Shown here piece by piece: positions 7,661-16,113 of a stretch of 25,373 bases of DNA. The translations under genes and the position numbers were made by a program. Every line of letters starts with the position of its first letter. Position 1 is the first letter of the stretch. The notes beneath the pieces are model-generated. The model did not search any database and was not told the origin of the DNA. It saw nothing but the letters and a program-made list of their open reading frames with translations. This DNA is from Candidatus Pelagibacter sp. Lineage in GTDB: Bacteria; Pseudomonadota; Alphaproteobacteria; Pelagibacterales; Pelagibacteraceae. The DNA lies in NCBI GenBank assembly GCA_028343315.1, contig JAOLYI010000008.1, forward strand, positions 1-25,373. Direction: 5' to 3'.

Positions 7661-8363
7661 ATTTGGGTTTATTTTAGTGAAACCTCAACTAGGAGAAAAT
7701 ATTGGTGCATGTGCACGCTCAATGAAAAATTTTGGTTTTCAAAAACTTCAAATTGTAAATCCAAAAATTAATTTTCCAAATCATAAAGCTAAAGCTACGT
7801 CAGTTGGAGCTTTTGATATAATAAATAAAGCAAAAGTTTTTAATGAAGTTGAAAATGCTATTAAACCATATGATCTTATAATTTCACTTAGTGCAAGACG
7901 TAGAGATATAAATAAAAAACATATAACCATTCAAGACTTAAAAGAAATTATATCAAAAAGAATAAATTATAATATTGGTTTAATGTTTGGACCAGAGGCA
8001 TCAGGTTTATCTAATAAAGATTTATCATACTCAAATTTTATATTACAAATTCCTACTTCACCTAGATTTAAATCTTTAAATTTATCTCATTCTTTAACTA
8101 TTGTTTGTTATGAAATATTTAAAATTATAAATAAAAAAAAAATAAAAAAGGTTAGTACAGATTTAAAAATATCCTCTAAATCAAAAATTTCTTCTGTTGT
8201 AAGTCACTTAATAAACCTCCTCGAAAAAAAAGAATTTTTTATCCCCATCGAAAAAAAACACTCAATGTTGATGAATATAAATAATTTAATTTATAGATTG
8301 GAACCTAATGATAAAGAATTGAGGATTTTAGCTAGTATTATCAGCTCATTATGCAAAAAATAA
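7650..8363 (+). CDS. trmJ: tRNA/rRNA 2'-O-methyltransferase of the TrmJ/SpoU family
   Basis: A SPOUT-fold (trefoil-knot) methyltransferase that uses S-adenosylmethionine; TrmJ methylates the ribose of nucleotide 32 in tRNAs. Visible motifs are the N-terminal PQLGENIGACARSMKNFGF (motif 1), GLMFGPEASGLSNKDL (motif 2) and LNLSHSLTIVCYEIF (motif 3 with the SAM-binding knot). The last 70 residues form the short helical C-terminal extension typical of TrmJ. The 237-residue length is normal. The start is an ATG 11 bases inside cimA, so it should be co-translated. The stop is followed by the rpsD promoter region. Substrate specificity within the SpoU family cannot be proven by motif alone. Confidence 0.88.
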   Translation: MKNKFGFILVKPQLGENIGACARSMKNFGFQKLQIVNPKINFPNHKAKATSVGAFDIINKAKVFNEVENAIKPYDLIISLSARRRDINKKHITIQDLKEIISKRINYNIGLMFGPEASGLSNKDLSYSNFILQIPTSPRFKSLNLSHSLTIVCYEIFKIINKKKIKKVSTDLKISSKSKISSVVSHLINLLEKKEFFIPIEKKHSMLMNINNLIYRLEPNDKELRILASIISSLCKK

Positions 8364-8376
8364 CAATAAAGCTTAA

Positions 8377-8404
8377 TTGACAAATTAACTCTACGGCTTA
8401 TAAA
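8377..8404 (+). promoter_or_regulatory. Sigma-70 promoter of rpsD
   Basis: A perfect TTGACA at 8377-8382 and TATAAA at 8399-8404 are separated by 16 bp. Transcription would begin about 8411, around 10 nt before the rpsD ATG, so the leader is very short and no Shine-Dalgarno sequence is present. It is the clearest promoter in the window and fits a highly expressed ribosomal gene. Confidence 0.7.
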
Positions 8405-8420
8405 CACACAATTATCAAAT

Positions 8421-9038
8421 ATGACAAAAAGACTAAAATCTAAACATAAAGTTGATCGAAGACTCAAAGCAAATATATGGGGTAGACCAAAAAGTCCATT
8501 TAATTCTAGAGCCTATCCTCCTGGCCAACACGGCCAAAATAAAAAAGGCAAACCAACAGATTATGGAATTCAGCTACAAGCAAAACAAAAGTTAAAAGCT
8601 TATTACGGAAATATTAACGAAAGACAATTTAGAAATATTTATAGAAAAGCACTTTCTAAAAGAGGTGATACTACCGAAAATTTAATTGCTTTGCTTGAAA
8701 GCAGACTTGATACAGTAATTTATAGAGCAAAATTTGCTCCTACAGTTTTTGCTGCAAGACAAATAATTAATCATGGACACATTAAAGTAAATAAAAAAAG
8801 AGTAAATATTGCAAGTTATGTTGTCAAGGACTCTGACTTAATTGAAGTTAGAGAGAAGTCTAAAAAATTAACTGTAATTGATGGATCTTTACAAAGTAAA
8901 GAAAGAGATGTTCCAGAATATATTCAATTAGATGATAAAAATAAATCCGCTAAACTCGTAAGAGTGCCTAAATTTGCAGAAGTGCCGTTTCCGGTTATCA
9001 TGGAGCCTAGTTTAGTAATTGAATATTATTCAAGATAA
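8421..9038 (+). CDS. rpsD: 30S ribosomal protein S4 (uS4)
   Basis: S4 is a primary 16S rRNA-binding protein that nucleates 30S assembly. The 205 residues show the family features: a basic N-terminal region ([26 protein letters not shown]), [14 protein letters not shown], then the S4 RNA-binding domain [46 protein letters not shown]. The C-terminus is [11 protein letters not shown]. There are no zinc-binding cysteines, so this is the C-minus form. It stands alone rather than in an rpsM-rpsK-rpoA cluster, as is usual in alphaproteobacteria, and has its own promoter at 8377-8404. Confidence 0.98.
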   Translation: MTKRLKSKHKVDRRLKANIWGRPKSPFNSRAYPPGQHGQNKKGKPTDYGIQLQAKQKLKAYYGNINERQFRNIYRKALSKRGDTTENLIALLESRLDTVIYRAKFAPTVFAARQIINHGHIKVNKKRVNIASYVVKDSDLIEVREKSKKLTVIDGSLQSKERDVPEYIQLDDKNKSAKLVRVPKFAEVPFPVIMEPSLVIEYYSR

Positions 9039-9051
9039 TAGTTAATTTTAT

Positions 9052-9072
9052 TAAATATATTCAATATATTTA
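9052..9072 (+). terminator. Possible weak AT-only hairpin after rpsD
   Basis: TAAATATAT (9052-9060) and ATATATTTA (9064-9072) are exact reverse complements around TCA, 13 nt after the rpsD stop. The stem has no G-C pair and no T-run follows. It may end or stabilise the rpsD message, or be chance in very AT-rich DNA. Confidence 0.25.
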
Positions 9073-9110
9073 TAACATTCATTTATATTAGATTGTGTTA
9101 ATAATGACGT

Positions 9111-10706
9111 ATGTCATCGTTAAAAAAAAAATTTCTTATTGTTTTTTTATCTTCTTATTTTCTAATAGGTTCATTAAATTCAATTAATACAGGAATTTCC
9201 TTTGACGAAAAACATGAAGAGTTAAACTGGAATTTTCATGTAAGTTTATTAAAACAAATTTCTGATATTGTAATCAATAACAAAAAATTTGATAAAAAAA
9301 AATTTGATCAAGAAGTTCAAAGTTTTGTAGGCTATGGAATTGGATTTCAAATAATTTCACAACCAATTCAGTCTATTTTGAAAAAATTTTTAATTAAGAA
9401 ATCAAATTTAGATAATTATGGAGCAAAATTACTTGCAAAACACTTTGTTGTTTTTTTATTCTTTTTTATATCAGGAATATTTTTTTATTTAATTTTAAAA
9501 AAAATCATCGATAATGAAAATTTTTGCATATTAGGAACTACTCTATATTTAACTTATCCTTATTTATTTGGTCAATCAATGTTCAGCCCTAAAGATGTTC
9601 CTTTTATGTCTGTGTGGTTAATTTGCACATATGTAAGTTTTATTTTGTTTGAAAAAATAATTCATGAAGATAGATTAAAATTAATAAACATAATAATCTT
9701 TTCATTATGTTCAGCTTATTTATTATCAATAAGAATAGCTGGTGTACTTATTTTTATTCAATATTTAATTACGCTTTTAATTTTTTTAAATATTTATAAA
9801 ATTAGTTTTATTAGTTTTTTTAAAAAATATTTTAAAAATCTAATAATTTTTATACTATTCTTAATAACTTTTATTTTTTTGTTTTATCCTATTTTCTGGA
9901 TTAATCCCTTATTGTTAATTCAAACTTTTGAAGTAAATGCTTTTCATTTTAACAATGTTGGGACAACTACATTTGGTGAAATCATGTATGCAAAAAATCT
10001 TCCAGTTACTTATTTAATAAAATGGTTTATGGTTAAAATACCTTTATTAATATTATCAGGCATTATTTTATTACCATTTACAGAAAAAAAAATCTTTGAA
10101 GATAAAAAAAAGGGAATTTTTTTTGGGACTGTTTTACTTTCAGTTATATTAATAAATTTAATACTTATATTTAAGAAGGCTCACTTATACGATGAAATAA
10201 GGCAAGTAATGTTCCTGGTGCCCTTAATTTTTTTAATAGGGCTAACTTCACTTTTTATTTTTTCAAAAAATTTATTTTATTTATTTGGTTTTTTAACTAT
10301 TTTATTATTTGTTGTCGAAAATGTTAGAATTAACCCTTATCAGTATGTTTGGTTTAATCTTCCAGCAAGGTATTTTGATTTAACTAAAAATTTTGAATTA
10401 GAGTATCAGGGTATAAGTGGTAAAGAAATTTCTATTTATATAAATAAACTTGATACAAAAGAATTATGTATTTTAGCAAACCCGATGTGGAGCGTTAAAC
10501 CATTTTTGAATAAACAAAAATTTAATTGTTTTGATATTTGGCAAAAAATTGAAACTGATTATAAAAGACCTTTTTTAGCGGTACAAAATGTAAGAAACTT
10601 AAAAAGAAGCATGCCTTATAAATGTAAATCAATACACGAAACTAATTTTAAACTTTTTTTTCATAAAGAAAAAATTACCACTGGAAAACTTTTAAAGTGC
10701 GAGTAG
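9111..10706 (+). CDS. Polytopic GT-C type glycosyltransferase (PMT/ArnT-like)
   Basis: A 531-residue integral membrane protein with an estimated ten or more hydrophobic helices (first at about residues 7-24; others in the stretches rich in FILF). After helix 1 comes SFDEKHEE with Asp32-Glu33, the position of the catalytic acidic pair in the first periplasmic loop of GT-C enzymes that use polyprenyl-phosphate sugars. A second loop has GQSMFSPKDVPF, a motif I associate with phospholipid-carrier-dependent glycosyltransferases. The last 120 residues form a soluble periplasmic domain with several cysteines. It probably transfers a sugar to lipid A, a glycan or a protein outside the inner membrane; donor and acceptor cannot be read. 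It lies alone, convergent with the FkbM gene 11 bp away. Confidence 0.7.
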   Translation: MSSLKKKFLIVFLSSYFLIGSLNSINTGISFDEKHEELNWNFHVSLLKQISDIVINNKKFDKKKFDQEVQSFVGYGIGFQIISQPIQSILKKFLIKKSNLDNYGAKLLAKHFVVFLFFFISGIFFYLILKKIIDNENFCILGTTLYLTYPYLFGQSMFSPKDVPFMSVWLICTYVSFILFEKIIHEDRLKLINIIIFSLCSAYLLSIRIAGVLIFIQYLITLLIFLNIYKISFISFFKKYFKNLIIFILFLITFIFLFYPIFWINPLLLIQTFEVNAFHFNNVGTTTFGEIMYAKNLPVTYLIKWFMVKIPLLILSGIILLPFTEKKIFEDKKKGIFFGTVLLSVILINLILIFKKAHLYDEIRQVMFLVPLIFLIGLTSLFIFSKNLFYLFGFLTILLFVVENVRINPYQYVWFNLPARYFDLTKNFELEYQGISGKEISIYINKLDTKELCILANPMWSVKPFLNKQKFNCFDIWQKIETDYKRPFLAVQNVRNLKRSMPYKCKSIHETNFKLFFHKEKITTGKLLKCE

Positions 10707-10717
10707 CAAATTATTTA

Positions 10718-11407
10718 TTATTTTTTAGTAAATATATGAGATAAATTTGAACTACTTGACCATACTTTCTTATAATTAAATTTAATTAAATAACTGTAAA
10801 TATTTGAACTTAAAATATTTTTTTCATCAATTTCAATACATATCATCTTGGGTTTATAAACATTTAAATCAATTGAACGAAGAGCATCAAAGTCTCCGCC
10901 TTCAACATCAATATTGAGAAAATCAATTCTATTATTTTTAAATTTACTATAATTTAATATAGTATCAATCTTTAAAGATTTTATTTTTTTTTCTTTTATT
11001 TCACCTTGCATTCTTTTAATTGCGATTTCTTTTTTTACTGAAGTTAATTGGCTAAGTTCTTTTTGATAATAATATTTTATTTCACCATCATAATTTGTAA
11101 TAGCAGAATTAATATTAACGTCATCTGGTCTTAAAAAATTAAATAAATCAATTGTATATTCACTCAAGTCAATATTCACACCTCTCCAACCTTTTTTATA
11201 TAATAAATAAGTATTACTTAAGTGAAGAGGGTGATAGCAGCCTGCATCAATATATGACCCATTATTAATATCTTTGAAAAAATCTGCAATAATTAAATCC
11301 TCTCCTTCCATGGAGTAAGAATTTCTTTTTTTATAATATTTATGTTTTAAGTAAATGTTATGAAATATTTTTAATTTTTTAAAAAAATTTACAATTAATT
11401 TATTCAA
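10718..11407 (-). CDS. FkbM-family methyltransferase
   Basis: A 229-residue SAM-dependent methyltransferase of the FkbM family, whose members methylate sugars and other hydroxylated small molecules. The motif sequence is typical: GEDLIIADFF, then SYIDAGCYHP (residues 51-60, SAM-binding loop), GWRGVNIDLS (acidic residue for the ribose), LKIDTIL and the signature DFLNIDVEGGDFDAL. About 30 basic N-terminal residues precede the fold. It is the last gene of the long minus-strand array, and its start overlaps the preceding small membrane-protein gene by 8 bp. Nearby glycosyltransferases on both sides suggest a surface-glycan substrate, but that is inference. Confidence 0.85.
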   Translation of the reverse strand: MNKLIVNFFKKLKIFHNIYLKHKYYKKRNSYSMEGEDLIIADFFKDINNGSYIDAGCYHPLHLSNTYLLYKKGWRGVNIDLSEYTIDLFNFLRPDDVNINSAITNYDGEIKYYYQKELSQLTSVKKEIAIKRMQGEIKEKKIKSLKIDTILNYSKFKNNRIDFLNIDVEGGDFDALRSIDLNVYKPKMICIEIDEKNILSSNIYSYLIKFNYKKVWSSSSNLSHIFTKK

Positions 11408-11663
11408 CAGATTTTAATTCGTCTTTAATTTTATTAATAAATGCATTTATTAATATTCTTTCATCTTGTTTTAAAAAATTTTCTTTTTTTATAGCCTTGG
11501 TCATCTCAATTTTAATTGAGTTCACCATTCCCTTTCTACCTTCTCTTGTAAGCAAAGTATCGGTTTGAGAGGTGATCTTATTTAAGGTCTTTCCGATAGT
11601 AAACTCAAATACTACTATAAATGCAATTATTGCAATTAGAGTTTTATAAATATAATTTCTCAT
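11400..11663 (-). CDS. Small single-helix membrane protein, unknown function
   Basis: An 87-residue protein I do not recognise. Residues about 6-25 form one hydrophobic helix (IYKTLIAIIAFIVVFEFTIG) after a short Arg/Lys-containing head, so it is probably an N-in anchored inner-membrane protein with a helical, charged periplasmic tail containing few aromatic residues. It lies 8 nt downstream of grxD and overlaps the FkbM methyltransferase start by 8 bp, so it is translated with them. The tight coupling on both sides argues that it is a real gene. Confidence 0.65.
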   Translation of the reverse strand: MRNYIYKTLIAIIAFIVVFEFTIGKTLNKITSQTDTLLTREGRKGMVNSIKIEMTKAIKKENFLKQDERILINAFINKIKDELKSVE

Positions 11664-11671
11664 AATAAATT

Positions 11672-11989
11672 TTATGAAATATTTTTTTCAACTAAAAGTT
11701 TTTTCAGCTCTCCATTTTCAAACATTTCTTTAACGATATCGCAACCACCTATAAATTCTTTTTTAATATAAAGTTGTGGAATTGTTGGCCAATCACTAAA
11801 TTCTTTAATTCCTTTTCTTAAAATTTCATTTTCAAGCACATTAACACCTTTGAACTTTACGTTTAAATGTTTAAGCACATTAGTAACTGCCATTGAAAAA
11901 CCACACTCAGGCGCGTCAGGAGTTCCTTTCATAAACAAGCAAATATCATTTTCATTTATTAAGTTCTCTATTTCTTTATTTATTTCCAT
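11672..11989 (-). CDS. grxD: Monothiol glutaredoxin (CGFS type)
   Basis: A 105-residue Grx4/Grx5-type glutaredoxin. The CGFS active site begins at Cys29 (KGTPDAPECGFS), preceded by the KGTP glutathione-contacting lysine. The WPTIPQLYIKKEFIGGCDI segment gives the cis-proline (TIP) and the GGCD glutathione-binding loop. Family knowledge: CGFS glutaredoxins carry and hand on [2Fe-2S] clusters using glutathione and form mixed clusters with BolA proteins. The bolA gene is immediately upstream with a 1-bp overlap, matching that partnership. The reductase role of dithiol glutaredoxins is not expected. Confidence 0.95.
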   Translation of the reverse strand: MEINKEIENLINENDICLFMKGTPDAPECGFSMAVTNVLKHLNVKFKGVNVLENEILRKGIKEFSDWPTIPQLYIKKEFIGGCDIVKEMFENGELKKLLVEKNIS

Positions 11990-12219
11990 TATTTTCCTTT
12001 AGTAGTTATTGATAAAGCGTGTAATTCATTACCCATTTTACCTTTTAAAGATTTATACACAAGTTTGTGCTGCTCAATTTTGCTCAAATTATTAAATTTA
12101 GATGACTTAATAATTGCAGCGTAATGATTATTATCTCCCATTAAATCTTTAATTTCAATCGAAGCATCTGGAATAGATTCAATTATTAATTTTTTAATTT
12201 CATTAATAGGTAAAGGCAT
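11989..12219 (-). CDS. bolA: BolA family protein (BolA2/IbaG-like)
   Basis: A 76-residue BolA-fold protein with the conserved DLMGDNNHYAAIIKSSKF loop (the class II KH-like core), SKIEQHKLVYKSLKGKMG and the C-terminal LHALSITTK with the invariant histidine expected to ligate a shared [2Fe-2S] cluster. The sequence resembles the short IbaG/BolA2 branch more than the stress-response BolA of enterobacteria. Its start overlaps the purL stop (TGATG) and its stop overlaps the grxD start, so all three are translationally coupled. Its likely role is cluster trafficking or iron-status signalling with GrxD, as established for BolA-CGFS glutaredoxin pairs. Confidence 0.93.
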   Translation of the reverse strand: MPLPINEIKKLIIESIPDASIEIKDLMGDNNHYAAIIKSSKFNNLSKIEQHKLVYKSLKGKMGNELHALSITTKGK

Positions 12220-14399
12220 CAGTAGTTATTATACCATTCATTATTTATTTTATACAAATCTTTATTGCTAATTTTTAATTCACCTTCAATTTCAAAGTAT
12301 TCTTTTTGAGTAAAACCAATATTTTCGTAATAAACACCATTATCCTTTAAGATTTTTTCAGTTTTAGATAAATTATTAGCCTCAACCTCTATAATATATC
12401 TGGCTTGATCTTCACCAAAAAAATAATTGGATAAATTTGCTAACTTTTTTGGTTTAAATATTTTAGCACCATAATTTGATCCTAAAACCATCTCAGCAAG
12501 GGCTATTATTAAACCACCACTAGATATATCGTGAGATGATAATACCAAATTATTATTAATTAATTCTAATAAACTTTCACCATTATTTTTTTCATTTAAA
12601 AGATTTATTTCTGGAGGCAAACCCTCACTTATTGAAAAATTTTCTTTTAGGAAACAACTTTGTTCAATATGTCCAAAAGTTTTACCTATTATAACTAAGT
12701 TACTTTTATTTTTTTTAAAAACATGACTTATTGGAACAGATAATTTTTTAATTAAACCTACGCCACCTATAACAGGAGTTGGGTAGATATTTTTTTTATT
12801 TGTACCATTATAAAATGACACATTTCCAGACACGACAGGATAATTTAGAAATTCACAAGCTTCTTTTATGCCTTCTAAACATTCAGCAAATTCTCCCATA
12901 ATTTCTTGATTTTCTGGATTACCAAAATTTAAACAATTTGTTATAGCTAACGGCTTTGCTCCAACAGAAACTAAATTCCTCCAATTCTCACAAACAATTT
13001 GTTTTCCACCAGTAACTGGATGTGATTTGCAATAATTTGCTGATGAGTCCACTGAAACAGCTATAGCTTTATCTGTATTATGTATTCTAATTATTGCAGC
13101 ATCTGAACCAGATTTTTGAGCTGTATCGCACATTACCATTTGATCGTATTGATTTGTTATCCAGCTTTTATTTGAATGATTAGGGCTAGATAAAATTTTA
13201 ATTAAAGCTTCTTCAATTTTAATTTTTTTAAGATCTTTTAAATCAATTTTGTTTTTTTTTGGATTCTTTTTAACCCATTTTCTATCATAAATGGGTGCTT
13301 TAGAAGCCAAAGCTTCAATTGGTATTTCACCTTTAATTTTATTATTAAACTTTAATGTTAAATTATTAGTGTTTGTTGTTCTGCCAATTATGACAAAATC
13401 TAAATCCCATTTATCAAATATTTTTTTTGCTTCTTTTTCTTTTCCATCTTCAAGTATAATAAGCATTCTTTCTTGACTTTCGGAAAGCATCATCTCATAA
13501 GGTGTCATATTTTCTTCTCTACAAGGAATTTTATCAAGCTCAAGTTCTATACCAAGTGAACCTTTAGAAGCCATTTCAACGCTAGAAGAAGTCAATCCTG
13601 CGGCACCCATATCTTGAATAGATATAATTGAATTATCTTTCATTAACTCTAAGCAAGCCTCCATCAAAAGTTTTTCTGTAAAAGGATCTCCTACTTGAAC
13701 TGTGGGTTTTTTCTCTTCTGAATTTTCATCAAATTCTGCAGATGCCATAGAAGCACCATGAATTCCATCTCGACCAGTTTTTGAACCTACGTAAACAACA
13801 GATTTATTTATACCTTTTGCTTTTGAATAAAAAATTTTATCTTTTTTAGCGTGGCCAACTGCCATGGCATTAACTAAAATATTCTCATTATAAGTTTTAC
13901 TAAACTTAGTTTCTCCCGCAACTGTTGGTATTCCTATACAGTTTCCATAACCACCAATTCCAGAAACAACTCCATGTAATAGACTTTTAGTTTTTGAATG
14001 ATCTGGTGCACCAAAATGTATAGAATTTAACAAAGCGATAGGTCTTGCACCCATTGTAAAAACGTCTCTTAGTATTCCTCCCACACCAGTTGCAGCACCT
14101 TGATAAGGTTCAATATATGATGGATGGTTATGACTTTCTATTTTGAATACTATTGCATCATTGTCACCAATATCAATCACTCCAGCATTTTCCCCAGGTC
14201 CTTGGATAACCTGTTTCCCTTTAGTAGGTAATTTTTTTAAGTGTATCCGAGAAGATTTGTAAGAACAGTGCTCGTTCCACATTGCCGAAAAAATTCCAAG
14301 CTCTAAAAAATTAGGTTCTCTATCCAATAGTTTTTTTATATTTTCGTACTCTTCAGGTTTTAAACCATGCTTTTCTACTATTTGATTAGTAATTTTCAT
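12219..14399 (-). CDS. purL: Phosphoribosylformylglycinamidine synthase II, small-type PurL
   Basis: The ATP-dependent synthetase subunit that converts formylglycinamide ribotide (FGAR) to FGAM with ammonia from PurQ. The 726 residues match the small PurL of alphaproteobacteria and Gram-positives, which needs separate PurS and PurQ. Visible motifs are [14 protein letters not shown] near the start, [45 protein letters not shown]-like [22 protein letters not shown] and, in the second half-repeat, [17 protein letters not shown] and [10 protein letters not shown]. It follows purQ without any gap and precedes bolA with a 1-bp overlap. Confidence 0.98.
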   Translation of the reverse strand: MKITNQIVEKHGLKPEEYENIKKLLDREPNFLELGIFSAMWNEHCSYKSSRIHLKKLPTKGKQVIQGPGENAGVIDIGDNDAIVFKIESHNHPSYIEPYQGAATGVGGILRDVFTMGARPIALLNSIHFGAPDHSKTKSLLHGVVSGIGGYGNCIGIPTVAGETKFSKTYNENILVNAMAVGHAKKDKIFYSKAKGINKSVVYVGSKTGRDGIHGASMASAEFDENSEEKKPTVQVGDPFTEKLLMEACLELMKDNSIISIQDMGAAGLTSSSVEMASKGSLGIELELDKIPCREENMTPYEMMLSESQERMLIILEDGKEKEAKKIFDKWDLDFVIIGRTTNTNNLTLKFNNKIKGEIPIEALASKAPIYDRKWVKKNPKKNKIDLKDLKKIKIEEALIKILSSPNHSNKSWITNQYDQMVMCDTAQKSGSDAAIIRIHNTDKAIAVSVDSSANYCKSHPVTGGKQIVCENWRNLVSVGAKPLAITNCLNFGNPENQEIMGEFAECLEGIKEACEFLNYPVVSGNVSFYNGTNKKNIYPTPVIGGVGLIKKLSVPISHVFKKNKSNLVIIGKTFGHIEQSCFLKENFSISEGLPPEINLLNEKNNGESLLELINNNLVLSSHDISSGGLIIALAEMVLGSNYGAKIFKPKKLANLSNYFFGEDQARYIIEVEANNLSKTEKILKDNGVYYENIGFTQKEYFEIEGELKISNKDLYKINNEWYNNY

Positions 14400-15077
14400 T
14401 TAATTTAGCAAACTTGAAAATAGATTAATTCCATCTTTATTTGATATCATTTCATCAATCATTCTCTCTGGATGAGGCATCATTCCTAAAATATTTTTTT
14501 TTGAATTTAAAATTCCAGCAATATTTTCTAAAGATCCATTAGGATTAGAGTCATTGCTAATAATTCCTTTTTCATCACAATATTTAAAAGCAATTAAATT
14601 TTCTTCAACCAGCTGCTCTAGATGTTTAGAGTTTGTAAAATAATTTCCTTCATTATGGGCTATATTAATTTTTAGAATTTGGTTTTTTTTGTATTTATTA
14701 GAAAATTTTGTTTTGTTATTCATTACTTTGACATGAACATCTTTGTTAATAAATTTTAAATTTTTATTTCTTAATAAAGTACCATTTAAAAGACCTGTTT
14801 CAGTTAAAATTTGAAATCCATTACAAATACCTAAAATTAAACAACCAGAATTTGCAGCTTTAATAACTTCATCAATAATTGATGATTTTCCTGCAATAGC
14901 TCCAGATCTTAAATAATCACCATATGAAAAACCACCAGGTAATACTATTAAATCAGATTTTGGTAATTTTGTCTCCTTGTGCCAAACCATTTGGTTTTTA
15001 AATTGCATTTTTTCTAAAGCGACAGCTATGTCTCTATCACAATTAGAACCCGGAAAAACAATTACAGATGATTTCAT
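14400..15077 (-). CDS. purQ: Phosphoribosylformylglycinamidine synthase glutaminase subunit
   Basis: A class I (triad) glutamine amidotransferase that supplies ammonia to PurL. The 225 residues contain VFPGSNCDRD, LPGGFSYGDYLRSGAIA, the nucleophile Cys85 in LGICNGFQIL, and the MPHPERM block carrying the catalytic His and Glu. The length is normal. It overlaps the purS stop by 1 bp and abuts purL with no intervening base, consistent with co-translation of the PurLQS complex. Confidence 0.98.
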   Translation of the reverse strand: MKSSVIVFPGSNCDRDIAVALEKMQFKNQMVWHKETKLPKSDLIVLPGGFSYGDYLRSGAIAGKSSIIDEVIKAANSGCLILGICNGFQILTETGLLNGTLLRNKNLKFINKDVHVKVMNNKTKFSNKYKKNQILKINIAHNEGNYFTNSKHLEQLVEENLIAFKYCDEKGIISNDSNPNGSLENIAGILNSKKNILGMMPHPERMIDEMISNKDGINLFSSLLN

Positions 15078-15316
15078 TAAATTTTGTTAATTTTATAATC
15101 TTCAATAATAAGATTAACTAAAAGTTTTTTGCACATTTCATCAATTTTTTTTTCAGCTGTTACTTGCTGATCTTCATCAACCTCTATTTGAAAATATTTA
15201 CCTTGTCTTACGCTCTTTAGATTATTCATGCCCATGTTGACTAAAGTATTTTCAACAACTTTTCCTTGAGGATCTAAGACATCTTTTTTAAGAGTAACTG
15301 TTACTGAAAATTTCAA
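15077..15316 (-). CDS. purS: Phosphoribosylformylglycinamidine synthase PurS subunit
   Basis: A 79-residue dimeric adaptor that brings PurQ to small PurL. The start MKFSVTVTLKKDVLDPQGKVVENTL is the family signature, followed by VRQGKYFQIEVDED and EKIDEMCKKLLVN. It lies 1 nt after purC and overlaps purQ by 1 bp. Its presence confirms the three-subunit form of the enzyme. Confidence 0.96.
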   Translation of the reverse strand: MKFSVTVTLKKDVLDPQGKVVENTLVNMGMNNLKSVRQGKYFQIEVDEDQQVTAEKKIDEMCKKLLVNLIIEDYKINKI

Positions 15317-15317
15317 T

Positions 15318-16109
15318 TTATTTCTTTTTAAATTTTATTGGAATTGTTTTTCCAAAATTAACTTCACTTATATTTGTTTCTTCAGGCATAATACCCAATC
15401 TTCTTGCAACTTCTTGATATCCTTGAATTATATTACCTAGATCTTTTCTAAACCTATCTTTATCTAATTTTTTTTCGGTTTTAGAGTCCCATAAACGACA
15501 TGTGTCAGGACTTATTTCATCTGCTAGAATTATTTCCTTTTCTTTTGTATCATTATTCCATGCCTTTCCATATTCAATTTTAAAATCTATAAGTTTAATA
15601 CCTATTCCCCTAAACATTCCTAACAACAAATCGTTAATTCTTAATGTCATCTTATCAATCGTTTGGATTTCTTTTGTTGTTGCCCAACCGAATGAAAAAA
15701 TATGTTCTTTAGATATTAAAGGATCATCAAGTTCATCCTTTTTATAGCAATATTCTAATAATGGTTGCTCCAACACAGTACCTTCTGGTATTCCAAGTCT
15801 TTTTGTTAAAGATCCGGTAGCAATATTCCTGACTATAAATTCAATTGGAAATATTTCTGCTTTTTTTATTAGTTGTTCTCTCATATTTAGTCGTTTTAAA
15901 AAATGAGTTTTAATTCCACATTGAGTGAGATTGGTTAAAATATATTCTGAAATTCTATTATTAAGAACTCCTTTGCCTTCGACACTAGCTTTTTTTAAAT
16001 TATTAAAAGCGGTAGCGTCATCTTTAAAATGTTGAATAACTAAATCTTTATCTTTTGTTTCATAAAGAATTTTTGCTTTACCTTCGTATAATTTTTTACC
16101 TTTATTCAT
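15318..16109 (-). CDS. purC: SAICAR synthetase
   Basis: PurC joins aspartate to CAIR using ATP, giving SAICAR in purine synthesis. The 263 residues show LYEGKAKILYET with the nucleotide-binding Lys, FKDDATAFNN, KGVLNNRISEYI, PIEFIVRNIATGSL and, near the C-terminus, LIDFKIEYGK and LADEISPDTCRLWD (catalytic and metal-binding acidic residues). The single-domain form has normal length. It starts 4 nt after the purB stop, and purS follows after 1 nt. Confidence 0.97.
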   Translation of the reverse strand: MNKGKKLYEGKAKILYETKDKDLVIQHFKDDATAFNNLKKASVEGKGVLNNRISEYILTNLTQCGIKTHFLKRLNMREQLIKKAEIFPIEFIVRNIATGSLTKRLGIPEGTVLEQPLLEYCYKKDELDDPLISKEHIFSFGWATTKEIQTIDKMTLRINDLLLGMFRGIGIKLIDFKIEYGKAWNNDTKEKEIILADEISPDTCRLWDSKTEKKLDKDRFRKDLGNIIQGYQEVARRLGIMPEETNISEVNFGKTIPIKFKKK

Positions 16110-16113
16110 CTGA

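Noticed and set aside
15502..15747. 81-codon plus-strand frame inside purC
   Set aside because: It lies wholly opposite the conserved purC coding region and has serine/isoleucine-rich composition typical of antisense frames.
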